Below, piece by piece: positions 1 to 9,816 of a stretch of DNA of 48,839 nucleotides. Source of the stretch: Xylaria sp. FL1777 (Eukaryota; Ascomycota; Sordariomycetes; Xylariales; Xylariaceae); assembly GCA_022578965.1 (NCBI GenBank), contig MU400772.1, forward strand, positions 1-48,839, written 5' to 3'. Below the pieces are notes generated by a model. The model ran no database searches and was not told the DNA's origin. It worked only from the letters and a program-made list of their open reading frames with translations. Every line of letters starts with the position of its first letter. The stretch's first letter is position 1. The translations under genes were made by a program, and so were the position numbers.

Positions 1-116
1 TTTATTTATTTTATTTATTTTATTTATTTTATTTATTTTATTTATTTTATTTATTTTATTTATTTTATTTATTTTATTTATTTTATTTATTTTATTTATT
101 TTATTTATTTTATTTA
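1..116. repeat. 9-bp A+T microsatellite
   Basis: About twelve uninterrupted copies of the unit TTTATTTTA. It contains no TTAGGG-like telomere repeat, so it is not a telomere, though it may mark a contig edge or a subtelomeric area. It runs directly into the 14-bp minisatellite. Confidence 0.9.
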
Positions 117-570
117 GCTATATAAACTTAGCTATAGCTATATAAACCTTTCTATACATATAAACTAAGCTATATGGACCTTTCTATACATATAGACCTA
201 GCTATACAGACCTTTCCATACATATAGACCAAGCCATACAAACCTAGCCATACAGACCAAGCCATACGGACCCTTCCATACATATAGACCTAGCAATACA
301 GACCCTTCCATACATATAAACCAAGCCATACAGACCTAGCCATACGGACCTAGCCATACAGACCTTTCTATACATATAGACCTAGCCATACAGATCCTTC
401 CATACATATAGACCTAGCCATACAGACCTAGCTATACAGACCTAGCCATACAGACCAAGCCATACAGACCTAGCCATACGGACCTAGCCATACAGACCTA
501 GCCATACAGACCCTTCCATACATACAGACCTAGCCATACAGACCTAGCCATACAGACCTAGCCATACGGA
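117..570 (+). repeat. 14-bp minisatellite, forward arm of inverted array
   Basis: Tandem units of CATACAGACCTAGC with variants (CATACGG, AAGC, CCCTTC) and a longer interspersed form containing CATACATATAGACC. The outermost units at about 117-210 are richer in T and A than the inner ones, as if C-to-T changes accumulated from the left. No reading frame is evident. Confidence 0.9.
209..336 (+). repeat. 128-bp inverted duplicate, left copy
   Basis: This block matches the reverse complement of 659-786 base for base except for two mismatches that I count by eye. The order of variant units is conserved, so the arms arose by one inverted duplication and not by independent expansion on both strands. 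Confidence 0.9.
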
Positions 571-587
571 AGGGGCTATATATATGT

Positions 588-960
588 AGGTCTGTATGGC
601 TAGGTCCGTATGGCTTGGTCTGTATGGCTAGGTCTGTATGGCTAGGTCTGTATGGCTAGGTCTGTATGGCTTGGTTTATATGTATGGAAGGGTCTGTATG
701 GCTAGGTCTATATGTATGGAAGGGTCCGTATGGCTTGGTCTGTATGGCTAGGTTTGTATGGCTTGGTCTATATGTATGGAAGGGTCTGTATGGCTAGGTC
801 TGTATAGCTAGGTCCGTATGGCTAGGTCCGTATGGCTTGGTCTGTATGGCTAGGTCTGTATGGCTAGGTCTGTATGGCTTGGTTTGTATGGCTTGGTCTA
901 TATGTATGGAAGGGTTTGTATGGCTAGGTTTGTATGGCTAGGTCTGTGGCTGGATCTATG
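588..960 (-). repeat. 14-bp minisatellite, reverse arm of inverted array
   Basis: The same unit as in 117-570, now reading GGTCTGTATGGCTA, so the array changes strand across the 17-base spacer at 571-587 (AGGGGCTATATATATGT). The arm degenerates after about 940 into GGTCTGTGGCTGGATC-like sequence and stops near 960. A single-stranded form could fold into a long hairpin. Confidence 0.9.
659..786 (-). repeat. 128-bp inverted duplicate, right copy
   Basis: Reverse-complement partner of 209-336, with two mismatches. Outside the block the match resumes with an extra 14-bp unit on one side, as expected from unit gain or loss after duplication. Confidence 0.9.
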
Positions 961-1641
961 GCTCAGTTGTGGCTAAAGCGTTCAAAAATATTGTGCGCTT
1001 ATCTTCAACCAACCAAAGCGCTTAGAATTGCAAGGTACATGATTAACCCTTCTCGGAGAAACTAACCGCATTAGGCCATTGCGTTTTCTCTTTCCCTTTG
1101 TCCTTGATCTTTTATTCTATTGTTTTACTTCGTTTTACTTATTTTAACGTTAATATAAGGTTTTTTTTTTTATTACTCCGTAATGCAGAAAACCTTTAGC
1201 CATAAAATAAACTTTAGTTTAAAAATTAATAAAAGTGCTTTAAACTAAAATATATAAAACGTAGGCCTTAAACTTATAAATACATTTACATAAGCTCTTA
1301 AAAAAAGTAAGTTATAGCTTGCAGCAGGCGCAGCCCGCTGTTCTATGTTTCTAGTCTGAGGCACCTGAGATAAGCTCAAGCGTTACTGCGCCTGAACTGC
1401 GCCCACGCCCACGAAGGCCCACAAATACTTAATGCAGCACGCTTTATACCCCTGCATCGGAGTAGGTTTACCTTTAAATACCCATTAGTTAAATAATCTG
1501 GCTTAAGATATAATCCCTTATATCTAACAGTTCCCTTTACTTTTTCACCGCACTAAGTAAAAAACTAATGTATATAGTCACTATCCTTAAGACCTGTCCC
1601 TTTTTTTCTCTCTTTTATTTTTTAACTGGATAGATCTCGTC
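961..1641. other. intergenic stretch upstream of the pectin lyase relic
   Basis: No gene is recognisable. The stretch 1130-1320 is A+T-rich with TTTAAACT-type palindromes, and 1320-1430 is G+C-richer. A pyrimidine-rich run at about 1593-1622 lies just before the ATG at 1642, as is common in filamentous fungal 5' leaders. A TTTAAATA stretch near 1472 could be TATA-like, but this is weak. Confidence 0.4.
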
Positions 1642-2434
1642 ATGCATTTCATTAACCCTTTGTCTATTCTGCTGCTCATAGGCTCCACCTCCGCTGCCAG
1701 TGTCGTTGGAATAGCCTATGGTTTTGCCCAAGGTGTCACACCTACTGGAACTACAGTGACACCTACAAACAACGCCCAGTAAGCTAAAGACTCTCGTGAC
1801 AGGCCTTCGCTTGCCTTTCTACTTGACTTATTTCTCGCCTAGGTTGAGCTCGTATCTCGCGGGCTCAACGCCTCGTGTTATCGTCTTGACTAAAACATTT
1901 GACTTTGCTATGTCCACCACTACCACCGCCGCCTACAGAGCTACGAATAAATGCTCCGGGGGACAGGACACTATCAAAGGCAGCTGTGATTCAAACGAGA
2001 TGCCCATTGTTGCGACTTACACTCATCGGCTCTGGCACTTCGGGTGCCATCAAAGGCGAGGGGCTTATTGTGGCGGTGTGACAGTCGCACAGGTTTCGCC
2101 TTCATTAACCGCCGTGGCTGGCCGGCTTATTTCGCTTAAGGTACCATCAACTCTGGAAGCATTTGATGTGACCAGAATTTTCTGCGTCGTGAAGTGTGTG
2201 TTGTATAATAATAGGATAGTAACAGATAGTGCGAAGATGCGCAGACCATATGATGTACCCCTGAAATGGAGTGAGGAACCAGGCCTTTATAGGTATACTG
2301 CGGAGAAAATACTAGACTGCCTCTCCACATTTAAAGTCTCTTCTCGTCCCCTGCTAGCCCCTGACACATCGTGTGAGTTTGCCGATACTTACCTAGGCAG
2401 GTCGAACTATGTGGAGCTTAATCTCTATAAATAG
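1642..2434 (+). pseudogene. pectin lyase (PL1 family), internally deleted relic
   Basis: The intact enzyme is secreted and cleaves pectin by beta-elimination. Exon 1 (1642-1778) encodes a hydrophobic signal peptide (MHFINPLSILLLIG) followed by VVGIAYGFAQGVT, which resembles the mature start of fungal pectin lyases. After a 64-base intron, exon 2 continues with LSSYLAGSTPRVIVLTKTFDF, a strong family signature, and a Cys-containing stretch ending VATY. At about 2020 the frame jumps by one to LIGSGTSGAIKGEGLIV, with roughly 15 residues of the family missing, and stops at 2079-2081. A later stretch near 2350-2410 (DTSCEFADTYLGRS) resembles the family's C-terminal part. The region holding the WGGDAIT and catalytic segments is not visible. 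I see the motifs and the frameshift; the loss of function is inferred. The C-terminal match is less certain than the N-terminal one. Confidence 0.75.
1779..1842 (+). other. spliceosomal intron in pectin lyase relic
   Basis: Begins GTAAGC and ends CGCCTAG, 64 bases. Removing it joins CA to G as a Gln codon and restores the family reading NNAQLSSYL. A TTGACTT sequence near 1823 is a possible branch point. Confidence 0.75.
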
Positions 2435-2522
2435 TTAGGACGAAGTTGAGCTAAACTAGCCTGTCGTGACTGTATCGTACCTACAATAGATCATTTATGA
2501 AAAAACATATTATAGTTTCGCA

Positions 2523-2873
2523 ATGGAATATCTAGATATTGATTTACCTGTACTCATCAACTGATACTGTAAAGCACATGAGTATTTCCATGAGAACGTT
2601 GAGTTCAAGGATTGTCGGAATACGAGTGCAGTGTTAGGCGTTGTGCCCCCTGAATACGGCGCCAGACCCCTGTCTGAGGCGTCGGACGTGATGCACAACG
2701 AACCAACATTCTAACTTGCGCCGCAGACTTACATCACAGGCAAGAAAGGTATGTTGTATGGGGCGAGAGCCGGACCACGTGCGGTTGCTTGGCACGAGTA
2801 CAGTATAAGAATCACGTCTCAAGCCCACGGCGTAGCGTATCTTCGCCTTATTTGGCGTTTCCCCTTGGAATAG
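2523..2873 (+). pseudogene. decayed unknown reading frame with two in-frame stops
   Basis: One frame from ATG at 2523 to TAG at 2871 is interrupted only by TGA at 2562 and TAA at 2712. The reading between the stops looks protein-like (YCKAHEYFHENVEFKDC, later VVPPEYGARPLSEASD, and LAPQTYITGKKGMLYGARAG). I do not recognise a family. It could be a broken gene, two exons with missed introns, or chance. It ends 12 bases before the ATG of the membrane-protein gene, so it may overlap that gene's promoter or a missing first exon. Confidence 0.3.
2776..2809 (+). promoter_or_regulatory. possible promoter elements (CACGTG and TATAAG)
   Basis: A perfect E-box-like CACGTG lies at 2776-2781 and TATAAG at 2804-2809, 77 bases before the ATG at 2886. 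The spacing is plausible for a fungal promoter, but both are short motifs and the area also lies inside the decayed frame. Confidence 0.3.
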
Positions 2874-2885
2874 CTCTTAGAGGCC

Positions 2886-3796
2886 ATGTCGTCGCACTGC
2901 TTCAACTACGTCGGCGGCCAGCTAACGTCTTACAACCTTAATTCTGAGCCTCATTACTTTCCCTGTGGGCCCGTGAACAATACCAATCCCGCGGTCCAGT
3001 GCTGTGCCTGGGGAGACACTTGTCTTAGTGGTGGTATCTGCTCGTTTACCCACTCGTTGGGCGGCGGCAGCGGATACTATGCTGCAGCTTGTACAGATAA
3101 GACCTTTCAAGACGATGCGTGTAAAGACTTATGCGGTGAGTTGCTCACAAACAGGATGTTCCATCTATTCAATGATGCTCGTGTATATTGTGTTTGAACG
3201 CGTGGCTAATTTGCAGATGCGCATGCGTAGGCGATCAGCTTAGGCCGGACGTAACATATCTGGCTGATAGGAGCCTTTGGGCTTGCTGCCAGTCGGATGC
3301 AAACGGCAACCTTGATTGTGCAAATCCGACGAACGAGACGTTTAAGTTGGATGCGCCCGAAGCGTTGCCTGTCCTCTTTAATGTGCCGGCAAATGGGTTC
3401 AATTATACATCCCAATCAAGCGCAACATCAACCCCGACGACATCTTCATCTTCGACAACACACAAAACGTCATCTTCAACCACGACATCCTCAACAACAT
3501 CACACCCCACAACATCAGGCGGACTATCAAGTGGCGCCGCGGCAGGCGTCGGTGTTGGAGTAGCTGCCGCAGTGATCATCACGGCAGTGGCGGCATGGCT
3601 TGCTTTCAGAAGACGGCGACGATTAGCGGCAACGTCAACTGGAGAAACTGAACGTCCCACCGAACTTGATGGGAGCGATGAAACGAAGTCGGTCGCACCG
3701 GTCCCAAAGACGTCGCCTAAGTCATATAGTCCGTACCGAAAGAGCCGCGCACAAGAACTCACCGGGGACCAGGTTCCAATCGAGCTTCCCGGTTGA
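2886..3796 (+). CDS. Cys-rich, Ser/Thr-rich single-pass membrane protein, two exons
   Basis: Proposed coding join is 2886-3135 and 3231-3796, 271 residues. Residues 1-113 hold twelve Cys (5, 27, 39-40, 46, 52, 69, 79, 83, 102-103, 113), including CC pairs and W-A-C-C, and N-glycosylation sites at 31, 118 and 141. Residues about 144-180 are a Ser/Thr stalk suited to O-mannosylation. Residues about 186-209 are a membrane helix (AAAGVGVGVAAAVIITAVAAW), followed by five Arg and a polar tail of about 57 residues. This architecture is common and poorly characterised in Pezizomycotina, often compared with wall-sensor proteins; a sensor role is inference. The odd point is that no signal peptide precedes Cys5, although relatives normally have one. 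TCTTAG at 2875-2880 could be an acceptor for a lost or unrecognised first exon. No obvious poly(A) signal is seen downstream. Confidence 0.75.
3136..3230 (+). other. intron in the membrane-protein gene
   Basis: Donor GTGAGT at 3136 and acceptor GCGTAG at 3225-3230, 95 bases, with a GCTAAT branch-point-like sequence near 3205. The nearer acceptor TTTGCAG at 3210-3216 would give a stop within five codons. The chosen acceptor gives the family-like reading KDLCGDQLRPDVTYLADRSLWACC. A different exon structure is possible. Confidence 0.65.
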
Positions 3797-4613
3797 AACG
3801 CCTGGTCATTTCGCGTATAGCAGAGAGTGAGGAGTAGGATCATCTAGCAGTAGCTTGGGATGGGAGCATATAAACTTGCCCGCGAGTGTGAGCGTCATAC
3901 GTTCATGAGCATCATCATGTAATACGATTATTTATAAAGGGCACATCTACCTTACTTAAATTTTCTTTTCTTTTGAACACTTGTTGCATAACCTGCTGCT
4001 GATTTTCCCGTGTTTGATCCCACTAACCCAATTCACTATATCGTAGTACTTAATACATACCTCAAGCCAGTTCGATAGACAGCTTATCTTCTACACACTA
4101 CAATATACTGAAGATATGGCGGAAATCCTACAAGCCGGCATACCGTAACATAATGGATACTGTAGTTAACGAGGTCCTTATTCCAATTGTGAGTTGTGAT
4201 TAAACAGTGGCACGTTCATGACGTGCTGTGGTTTAACGATCTTTAGCAGGCTGAGGATTAGTATTCGCTGCCAAAAGAATCAGGGCTTCAAGACCACGGG
4301 CACTGTGAACTTTGATTTGGGTAAAAAGACGCGTTGTATGTTACTGAACCATAAGTGTTCAAGCTCCAAAGATCAGGGCAACACCATCCCGGTCCATCCG
4401 GGCTCTAAACTGCGGGGTATAAACAGGCAACTCAATACCTAATATACCACTACACATAAAGGAGCTACCTTCGCAAGGTAAATGTTGACCATATGTTCTC
4501 TCGCTAGCAAGTCTATCGTAGCTCATGAAATGTGTCATAAACACGGGGTAAGCGCATATTCGGAATTTGATATAGGAGAGTAGATGTGGCGATCACTACT
4601 ACGGCTATAAGGA
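3797..4613. other. intergenic, no gene recognised
   Basis: Ordinary composition with frequent stops in all frames. Short open stretches at 4218-4442 (plus) and 4359-4544 (minus) carry no motif that I recognise, and I do not call them genes. Confidence 0.4.
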
Positions 4614-4757
4614 ATTAACTGTGAACTTGGCTCATCGATTCGCACACAATCTCGCGGGTAACTTTCATGAGGAGCTCGTACACGCGCCACAGCGGCAAGT
4701 GCACCAGCCCAAACTTGGTGATAAGGGAGTAGAGAAGCACGACAGAGAATTACTGCC
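4614..4757 (-). pseudogene. possible coding scrap, unknown
   Basis: Reading the minus strand, an open stretch of about 45 codons ends in TAA at 4614-4616. It contains LYSLITKFGLVHLPLWRVY followed by ELLMKVTREIVCESMSQVHS. Third codon positions are mostly G or C (CTC, GTG, CTG, CGC), unlike the surroundings, which suggests a former exon. No start codon is visible before an upstream TAA, and no family is recognised. Confidence 0.25.
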
Positions 4758-4809
4758 GCCGCGGACCGGGACGACTACATTCAATCCAAAAGCCAGCAGG
4801 AAAACCTGA

Positions 4810-5469
4810 ATCCAATATATTTCTTATTTCGCGATACTTCATTAACGCAATCCACGGTGAGATATATGAATCTCCATATCTGATTCAGTAACACTAATGG
4901 TAACCTCTAGGTACCCGCTAATTATGATGCAGCAAAGAAAACAGTAATGATGAATCACGAAAGCCACCACATAAGCGGAGATTTCGAGATACTTCGCAAA
5001 ATTCCGAAAGTGAGTTCTTGAAGTGAAGATTTCGGAACAGGGACCCATTCGTAGTATCTGTGTGCGCATATCGAATATGTATGCCAGGGTGGCAAGTAGC
5101 ATCATAGTGTGCTAAAGTGAGATATTTCACTATCCACAATTCAAGCACCGTCATTAGCTTTCGGAGACTGTAGAAGCAGGTTTTCACCGTTAGGTTTTCA
5201 TTGCCTCAGGTGAAATGTGGGATATTTGTTGGATACAGGCGAACCAACCCTGATAGAGTACCTACATACTGTAGGTAGATAAGGTCAGCAGTGTCACTAG
5301 TCACAAGGCTTCCCTCAAAGAATGTGGAACCCAACCGCAAAGCCCGACAGAATCATCGCAAGTCTATAGTCGTCTTCTCATACATGCGCTATCCGGATCT
5401 GGTTAAAGTCCGTGGCCTCGCCGTAATGGATTACATGAATTTGAAAAGAGTTATAAATGGGGAAGCTAG
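4810..5469. other. intergenic, nothing convincing
   Basis: Overlapping short minus-strand open stretches (4842-5105 and 4918-5187) show no domain or codon bias. A short palindromic TACCTACATACTGTAGGTA lies near 5260-5278. I see no gene. Confidence 0.4.
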
Positions 5470-5748
5470 GCGGGCGAGCCGGGAAACTCCCAGCAAGCCG
5501 CCTGCATACATGACCTGTACTGCTACTGGATCGACGAGCATTTGGGACGAATCGAGGCCCTTGCCGAAGCAGTTGAATGCCACACGTCTCAAATTTTGAG
5601 GCAAGATATGGCTCGGACAAGGACGACATCACATGGCTTAGGGATGTCTTTGTTCAGGGTCCCCATCTCGACCAACAACATGCACATCCTCCACACAACG
5701 AGGAAGCACGCGAAACCTAACCCGGGGAATCTGAGGTCTAGGAAATAG
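5470..5748 (+). pseudogene. possible gene remnant, unknown family
   Basis: Open from just after a TAG at 5467 to a TAG at 5746, and partly open upstream of that stop. The stretch IHDLYCYWIDEHLGRIEALA followed by EAVECHTSQILRQDMAR is helical and coding-like with G/C-ending codons. The second plus-strand frame over 5291-5599 looks like its shadow. I recognise no family. It may be the 3' end of a frameshifted gene. Confidence 0.3.
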
Positions 5749-6974
5749 GGAGAGGGAGGGGGTTGCGGCGCAGCAGGCCTCTCGTACCTGCGCGACAACA
5801 CTATATCTGGGCTATCCGTAATGATGAATTGTCTAAATATTAACTATGCCCATCTCCTAAGCATGACCCTGTAATTCTCAAGGTGGACTACTCTAAAATG
5901 CCGCTGGTTGCCGAAATAGAGCATTTGTGCTTCAGGCCGTACCCGTAGCTCGTAAGTTCAACTTTGTTTTCAGACGGTCAGGTTTGAAATATCATCCAAT
6001 CAAGCTTACTAGACACATTTGAATTGAATCTTTCGGGAACGCACTTATATCATCAAGTATCTTAGCTTGGCGCTTACCAATACACGGCCTTGCAACCACT
6101 GCACTGTAATTCAGCGTGTAGAGTTCATTGCTGTTTATAACCTATCATTGTAACCTTAACCCCACGAAACAGAAAATGTCAAGTGACAAGGAATATAAGC
6201 CTCATTCTGTTCTCGAACAGCATACACTAGGGTATGGAAATGCTTGCCTAGCTAGATGGGACCAACACGCACGTGGGGAGCGTCATGAACTATCAAATTG
6301 GCAGACAATATTAATGCAGAGGAATTGCAATCGAAGGGAGCATTACGGTAGTTTCGTTATGCTATTGGTATAAAGATTTACATGCACTATAATATTTGCT
6401 ACCTGTAATAACACTTCCGTATCTCCTTCTATCTAGAACATGGTCAAGTGAAGCGGATTTTCTAGAATGTTGAAAGTCTTTTTATTGCCGTTTTTTTGTA
6501 TAGGTAGCATGGTTATGTCACCCCCCCCCCCCCCCTCTTCTTATAAAACATTGCCATTTCTGTAAATATGTTGCCCATGAAAGAATCATCCAGTCCGCTA
6601 TCCGTGAGATGGCCCTGATTATCCTTTCAAACATATTGAGACGTCCTCTGCTAATAACTATGTTGATCCACAAGTAGTCTCTCTCGGTCCTAGATCTCAG
6701 GATCCTGCCGTATTAGAATGACCTTTTATAGTTTTGTTAGCGATGAGCTCGACTGTGAATTCTCCAGACTTCCAACCCGAAGATAGGGGGAGGGGGGAAT
6801 TTCTAGCCTTGCGTACTCCTTTTGAAAAGCTTCACGGCAATATTCTTCATGTTCCTTGGAGATACAGTTGTTAACATTGTTTTGATCGTCTAGTTCATCA
6901 GGACAAACAACACAGTATTTAAGCCTTAAACCGCAGAATTTCCGTTCTTTAGAAATTGTTAATTCAAAGAATGC
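5749..6974. other. intergenic with homopolymer tracts
   Basis: A run of 15 C lies at 6521-6535, and G-rich stretches occur near 5749-5763 and 6786-6798. One short open stretch at 6128-6373 has no recognisable motif. No RNA gene is seen. Confidence 0.4.
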
Positions 6975-7268
6975 TTGTATTTAGCCACCGACCCAGTAAA
7001 CTGCACCGCTATCCAGGATACAATCAGCTATAGCCATACTATCTGGATCACGACTACCTCGATCGTAGATATGTCCCGATTAACACAGTATGGAGTGGGA
7101 AATATGGGACTTACTTTAACTGGTGCGCAACTACGAGCTGTTTATGCGGGTATACTCGTGCTGTTTACTACGTGGTCTGGCATCATTAGCTTAACTACCT
7201 TTATGATATGCATCAACATTAACATAATCACACTTATATATCTCTTCACCTTCATGAAGCAGAACTAG
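6975..7268 (+). CDS. short hydrophobic reading frame, doubtful
   Basis: Ninety-seven codons open from a TTG at 6975 after a TAA at 6960, with an internal ATG at 7071. The second half is hydrophobic (AGILVLFTTWSGIISLTTFM and IITLIYLF) and could form two membrane segments. It may be a fragment of a transporter or a chance frame. There is no promoter evidence and no recognised family. Confidence 0.2.
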   Translation: MYLATDPVNCTAIQDTISYSHTIWITTTSIVDMSRLTQYGVGNMGLTLTGAQLRAVYAGILVLFTTWSGIISLTTFMICININIITLIYLFTFMKQN

Positions 7269-7540
7269 GCATTATACGGGGTTAATGTTGAATGGGACGG
7301 CAGCCTTAGAGGAATCTGTCTCATCAATTGGGCAATCCTCGTATACACCAGATAACAAGGGCTGGTGTCAGGGCTTGGAACTGGGATATTGACTCTCTAT
7401 TCTGAATACAATAATCTGTTATGGCTGCAAAGGTCTATGCCTTTATTAGGGCTGTTGCTGAGCATGGTGGCTGTCCTTGAGTTTATATATAATTGGTTCG
7501 GGACTTCTTAACCTCCGGGGTCCATTAATATATCTTGAAT

Positions 7541-7951
7541 AGCTTAATTAATTAATTGATTAATTAATTATCTTTAACGTTAAATATAAAGCTTTAGTTA
7601 CTTTATATATTTTTTAAAAAGTATTAAATATAGTAAGCTTTATAATTAAAGCTTTTTTATATTATAAAGTAATAAAAATAAAAAACTTTATATAATTAAA
7701 GATTTTATATATTATAAAAAAAAAAACCTTATATTATTATTATAATAAATAAAACAAAGTAAAACAATAAAATTAAAAATTAAAAAAAAATATATATAAT
7801 AGTTTAATATAATTAATTTTTTTTAAAAAGGTTAATTATATACTTTATAATTTTAAGCGCTTAGTTAATTATAAATAAACGCATAAAATTAAAATTTTAA
7901 AATAATTTAAAACATATAAATAATTTAAAGGTTTAAAAAGTAAAAATATAA
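7541..7951. other. A+T-rich junction, no element assigned
   Basis: Begins with a TTAATTAATTAATTGATTAA run at about 7546 and contains short TTTATA repeats. No terminal repeats or coding traces were recognised. Confidence 0.4.
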
Positions 7952-7953
7952 TA

Positions 7954-8001
7954 ACGTTATTTATAAGCAAGTTGCGTATTTAAGCGAGTTATGTACTTTT
8001 T
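7954..8001 (+). repeat. left terminal inverted repeat of pogo-type element
   Basis: Matches the reverse complement of 9769-9816 except for five or six C-to-T or G-to-A differences, and is preceded by TA. The left end has decayed more than the right. Confidence 0.9.
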
Positions 8002-9768
8002 ATTACACTTTAATGTTTAATTCTTAATAACTTTACAACTAAAGCAAATATTATTAAAAATTAATCCGATTTTATTTTATTACTTATTTTTATATTTTTA
8101 TTACAAGTTTTCGAATTGTAGCTAGTTTTGCTGCATTATTTACAACGTTGCTAGCGCAGTAAACTTAGTTTACTATTATTACAATTTTTTAACGTTTGCA
8201 ACCGTACTAAATTTTGCGCATTTTTTTAAGCAATTAAATTAGTTGTATTTTTTACAATAAAACTATCTTCGTTTTATAAGCGCCTTTTTTTACTTTTTTA
8301 GCGCTTGCTAAGTGCTTTATTTGCTTTATAAAGCTTTTAATTTTTATTGCTTATAAAGGTTAATTAATACGCTAACATTTGATTTAACTTTGTAAGCTAG
8401 TTAATAGCGCTTAAAATTAGCTTTAAGAAGCTTTTTTAGTAACTAAAGATTTAACTTTTAATAAAAGTTAACTGCATGCTTACTTTTTTAGCAGTTTTTA
8501 GCGTATAAAAAACTTAAAGTTTAAGCAAGTTAACAGTATTAAGAATTAACGTTAGTAATAATAATTATATATTTAGCTTTAAAATTACTGCTTATAAATT
8601 ATAAAGCATTAATTTTAACCTTTGAAAACTTTTTTTAATGTTTGATTTTATAAAAGTAGCAATATAAGCTTTTTTAAACGCAATAAAAAACTCGGGCTTA
8701 ATAATGTAATTAATATATAACTTAATAAATTTGTTAATTTAATAACTATACGCTTGCTTTAATAAACTATAAAGCTTAACATTAAGTAGCTAAATTAAAT
8801 GCAACAAATAAAAAAGCAAAACAATAGTTATAATGTTTTATTTTTTGTAAAACTTTTTAAACTTAGCTAATATATAACTTTTGTGCTAGTTTAGCACTAA
8901 TAACTAATATATGCTTTTTTAAAACAGCTAAGTATATTTTTTAAAATGTTTTATTTATTTTAATCCTATATTATTATTTGTTTATTTATTAAAACTAGTA
9001 TTAAGTATTTAATTTGTTAAAAAGTTAATATTTTTATACTAATGCTAAAAGTAAAAAGCGCTTTAAAAAATAATATATAAAAAAATAAATAAACCGCATA
9101 AATTAATTAAACAAATTGCTATTAATTATTTCTTATTACTAAGCTGCACTACTTTATGCTTTTTATATTAATTAGCACGTATAACAATTATATATGCGCA
9201 AATTTAGCTTATTATAAACTTAGTTTTGTTAAAGTTTTAAACATTTTTATTTAAAATGCTATATTGCGTTTTTATACGTATATAACGCTTAAACTACGCG
9301 CTAATAATTTTTAAATCTTTGCATAATGCTTTTTAATAATTGTAAGCACGCATAAACTACGTTTTAAGCTTTTTATAGCAATTAACAAAGTTATAAGCTT
9401 AATGCTTGCTAATAAGCAGTACGTTTTATAAATTACATAAAAAATCAGCTATATTTTTTATAGTAGTATAAAAAAAAGAATATTTTTGCTTATTTAAATC
9501 AATAATATAATTAAAAAGCATGTTTTTTTTAATTAAATTAAGTTTATGCATATTAGCGCAAGTTTTGTTTTTTGCAGTGCGTTCTTTAATACAATTGCGT
9601 ATTGTTAAAAATAAAACATTATAAATTTTAAAAGCACGTTAAATGCTAATTTTTTTAGATAATTAAATAGCTTAAATAGCTAGAAAAATTTTAGCTTCTT
9701 TAGATTCTACAAACATTGTTTTATTGTAAAGTTATTACGCGACAAAAATAAAGTGTACGCATTAATTA

Positions 9769-9816
9769 AAAAAGTGCGCAACTCGCTTAAATGCGCAACT
9801 CGCTTATAAATAACGT
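9769..9816 (-). repeat. right terminal inverted repeat of pogo-type element
   Basis: Retains two clean GTGCGCAACTCGCTTA-like motifs in tandem and is followed by TA at 9817-9818. Tandem motifs inside the ends are probably transposase binding sites. Confidence 0.9.

Larger units (their letters stand above)
7954..9816 (-). mobile_element. Fot1/pogo-type DNA transposon, complete but RIP-decayed
   Basis: A cut-and-paste element of the Tc1-mariner superfamily, 1863 bp, the usual size for the fungal Fot1 group. The ends are 48-bp inverted repeats (7954-8001 and 9769-9816) starting ACGTTATTTATAAGC and containing two tandem AAGCGAGTTGCG-like motifs. TA duplications flank both sides (7952-7953 and 9817-9818). 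Comparison with the copy at 14866 shows that the transposase lies on the minus strand. The reading is now full of stops, so it cannot be active. Confidence 0.88.

Noticed and set aside
1..116. Telomere
   Set aside because: The unit is TTTATTTTA, not TTAGGG or a known fungal telomere repeat.
117..960. CRISPR-like array
   Set aside because: Units are contiguous 14-mers with no unique spacers, and the DNA is eukaryotic.
2922..3110. Minus-strand open frame under exon 1 of the membrane-protein gene
   Set aside because: Shadow of the Cys-rich exon; no motif of its own.
3403..3843. Minus-strand open frame of 146 codons
   Set aside because: Shadow of the Ser/Thr stalk and membrane helix; Val/Asp-rich reading is the complement of Thr/Ser codons.
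6975..7268. Confident transporter gene
   Set aside because: Only a short hydrophobic frame without ATG start, family motif or neighbouring exons; kept as a doubtful feature.
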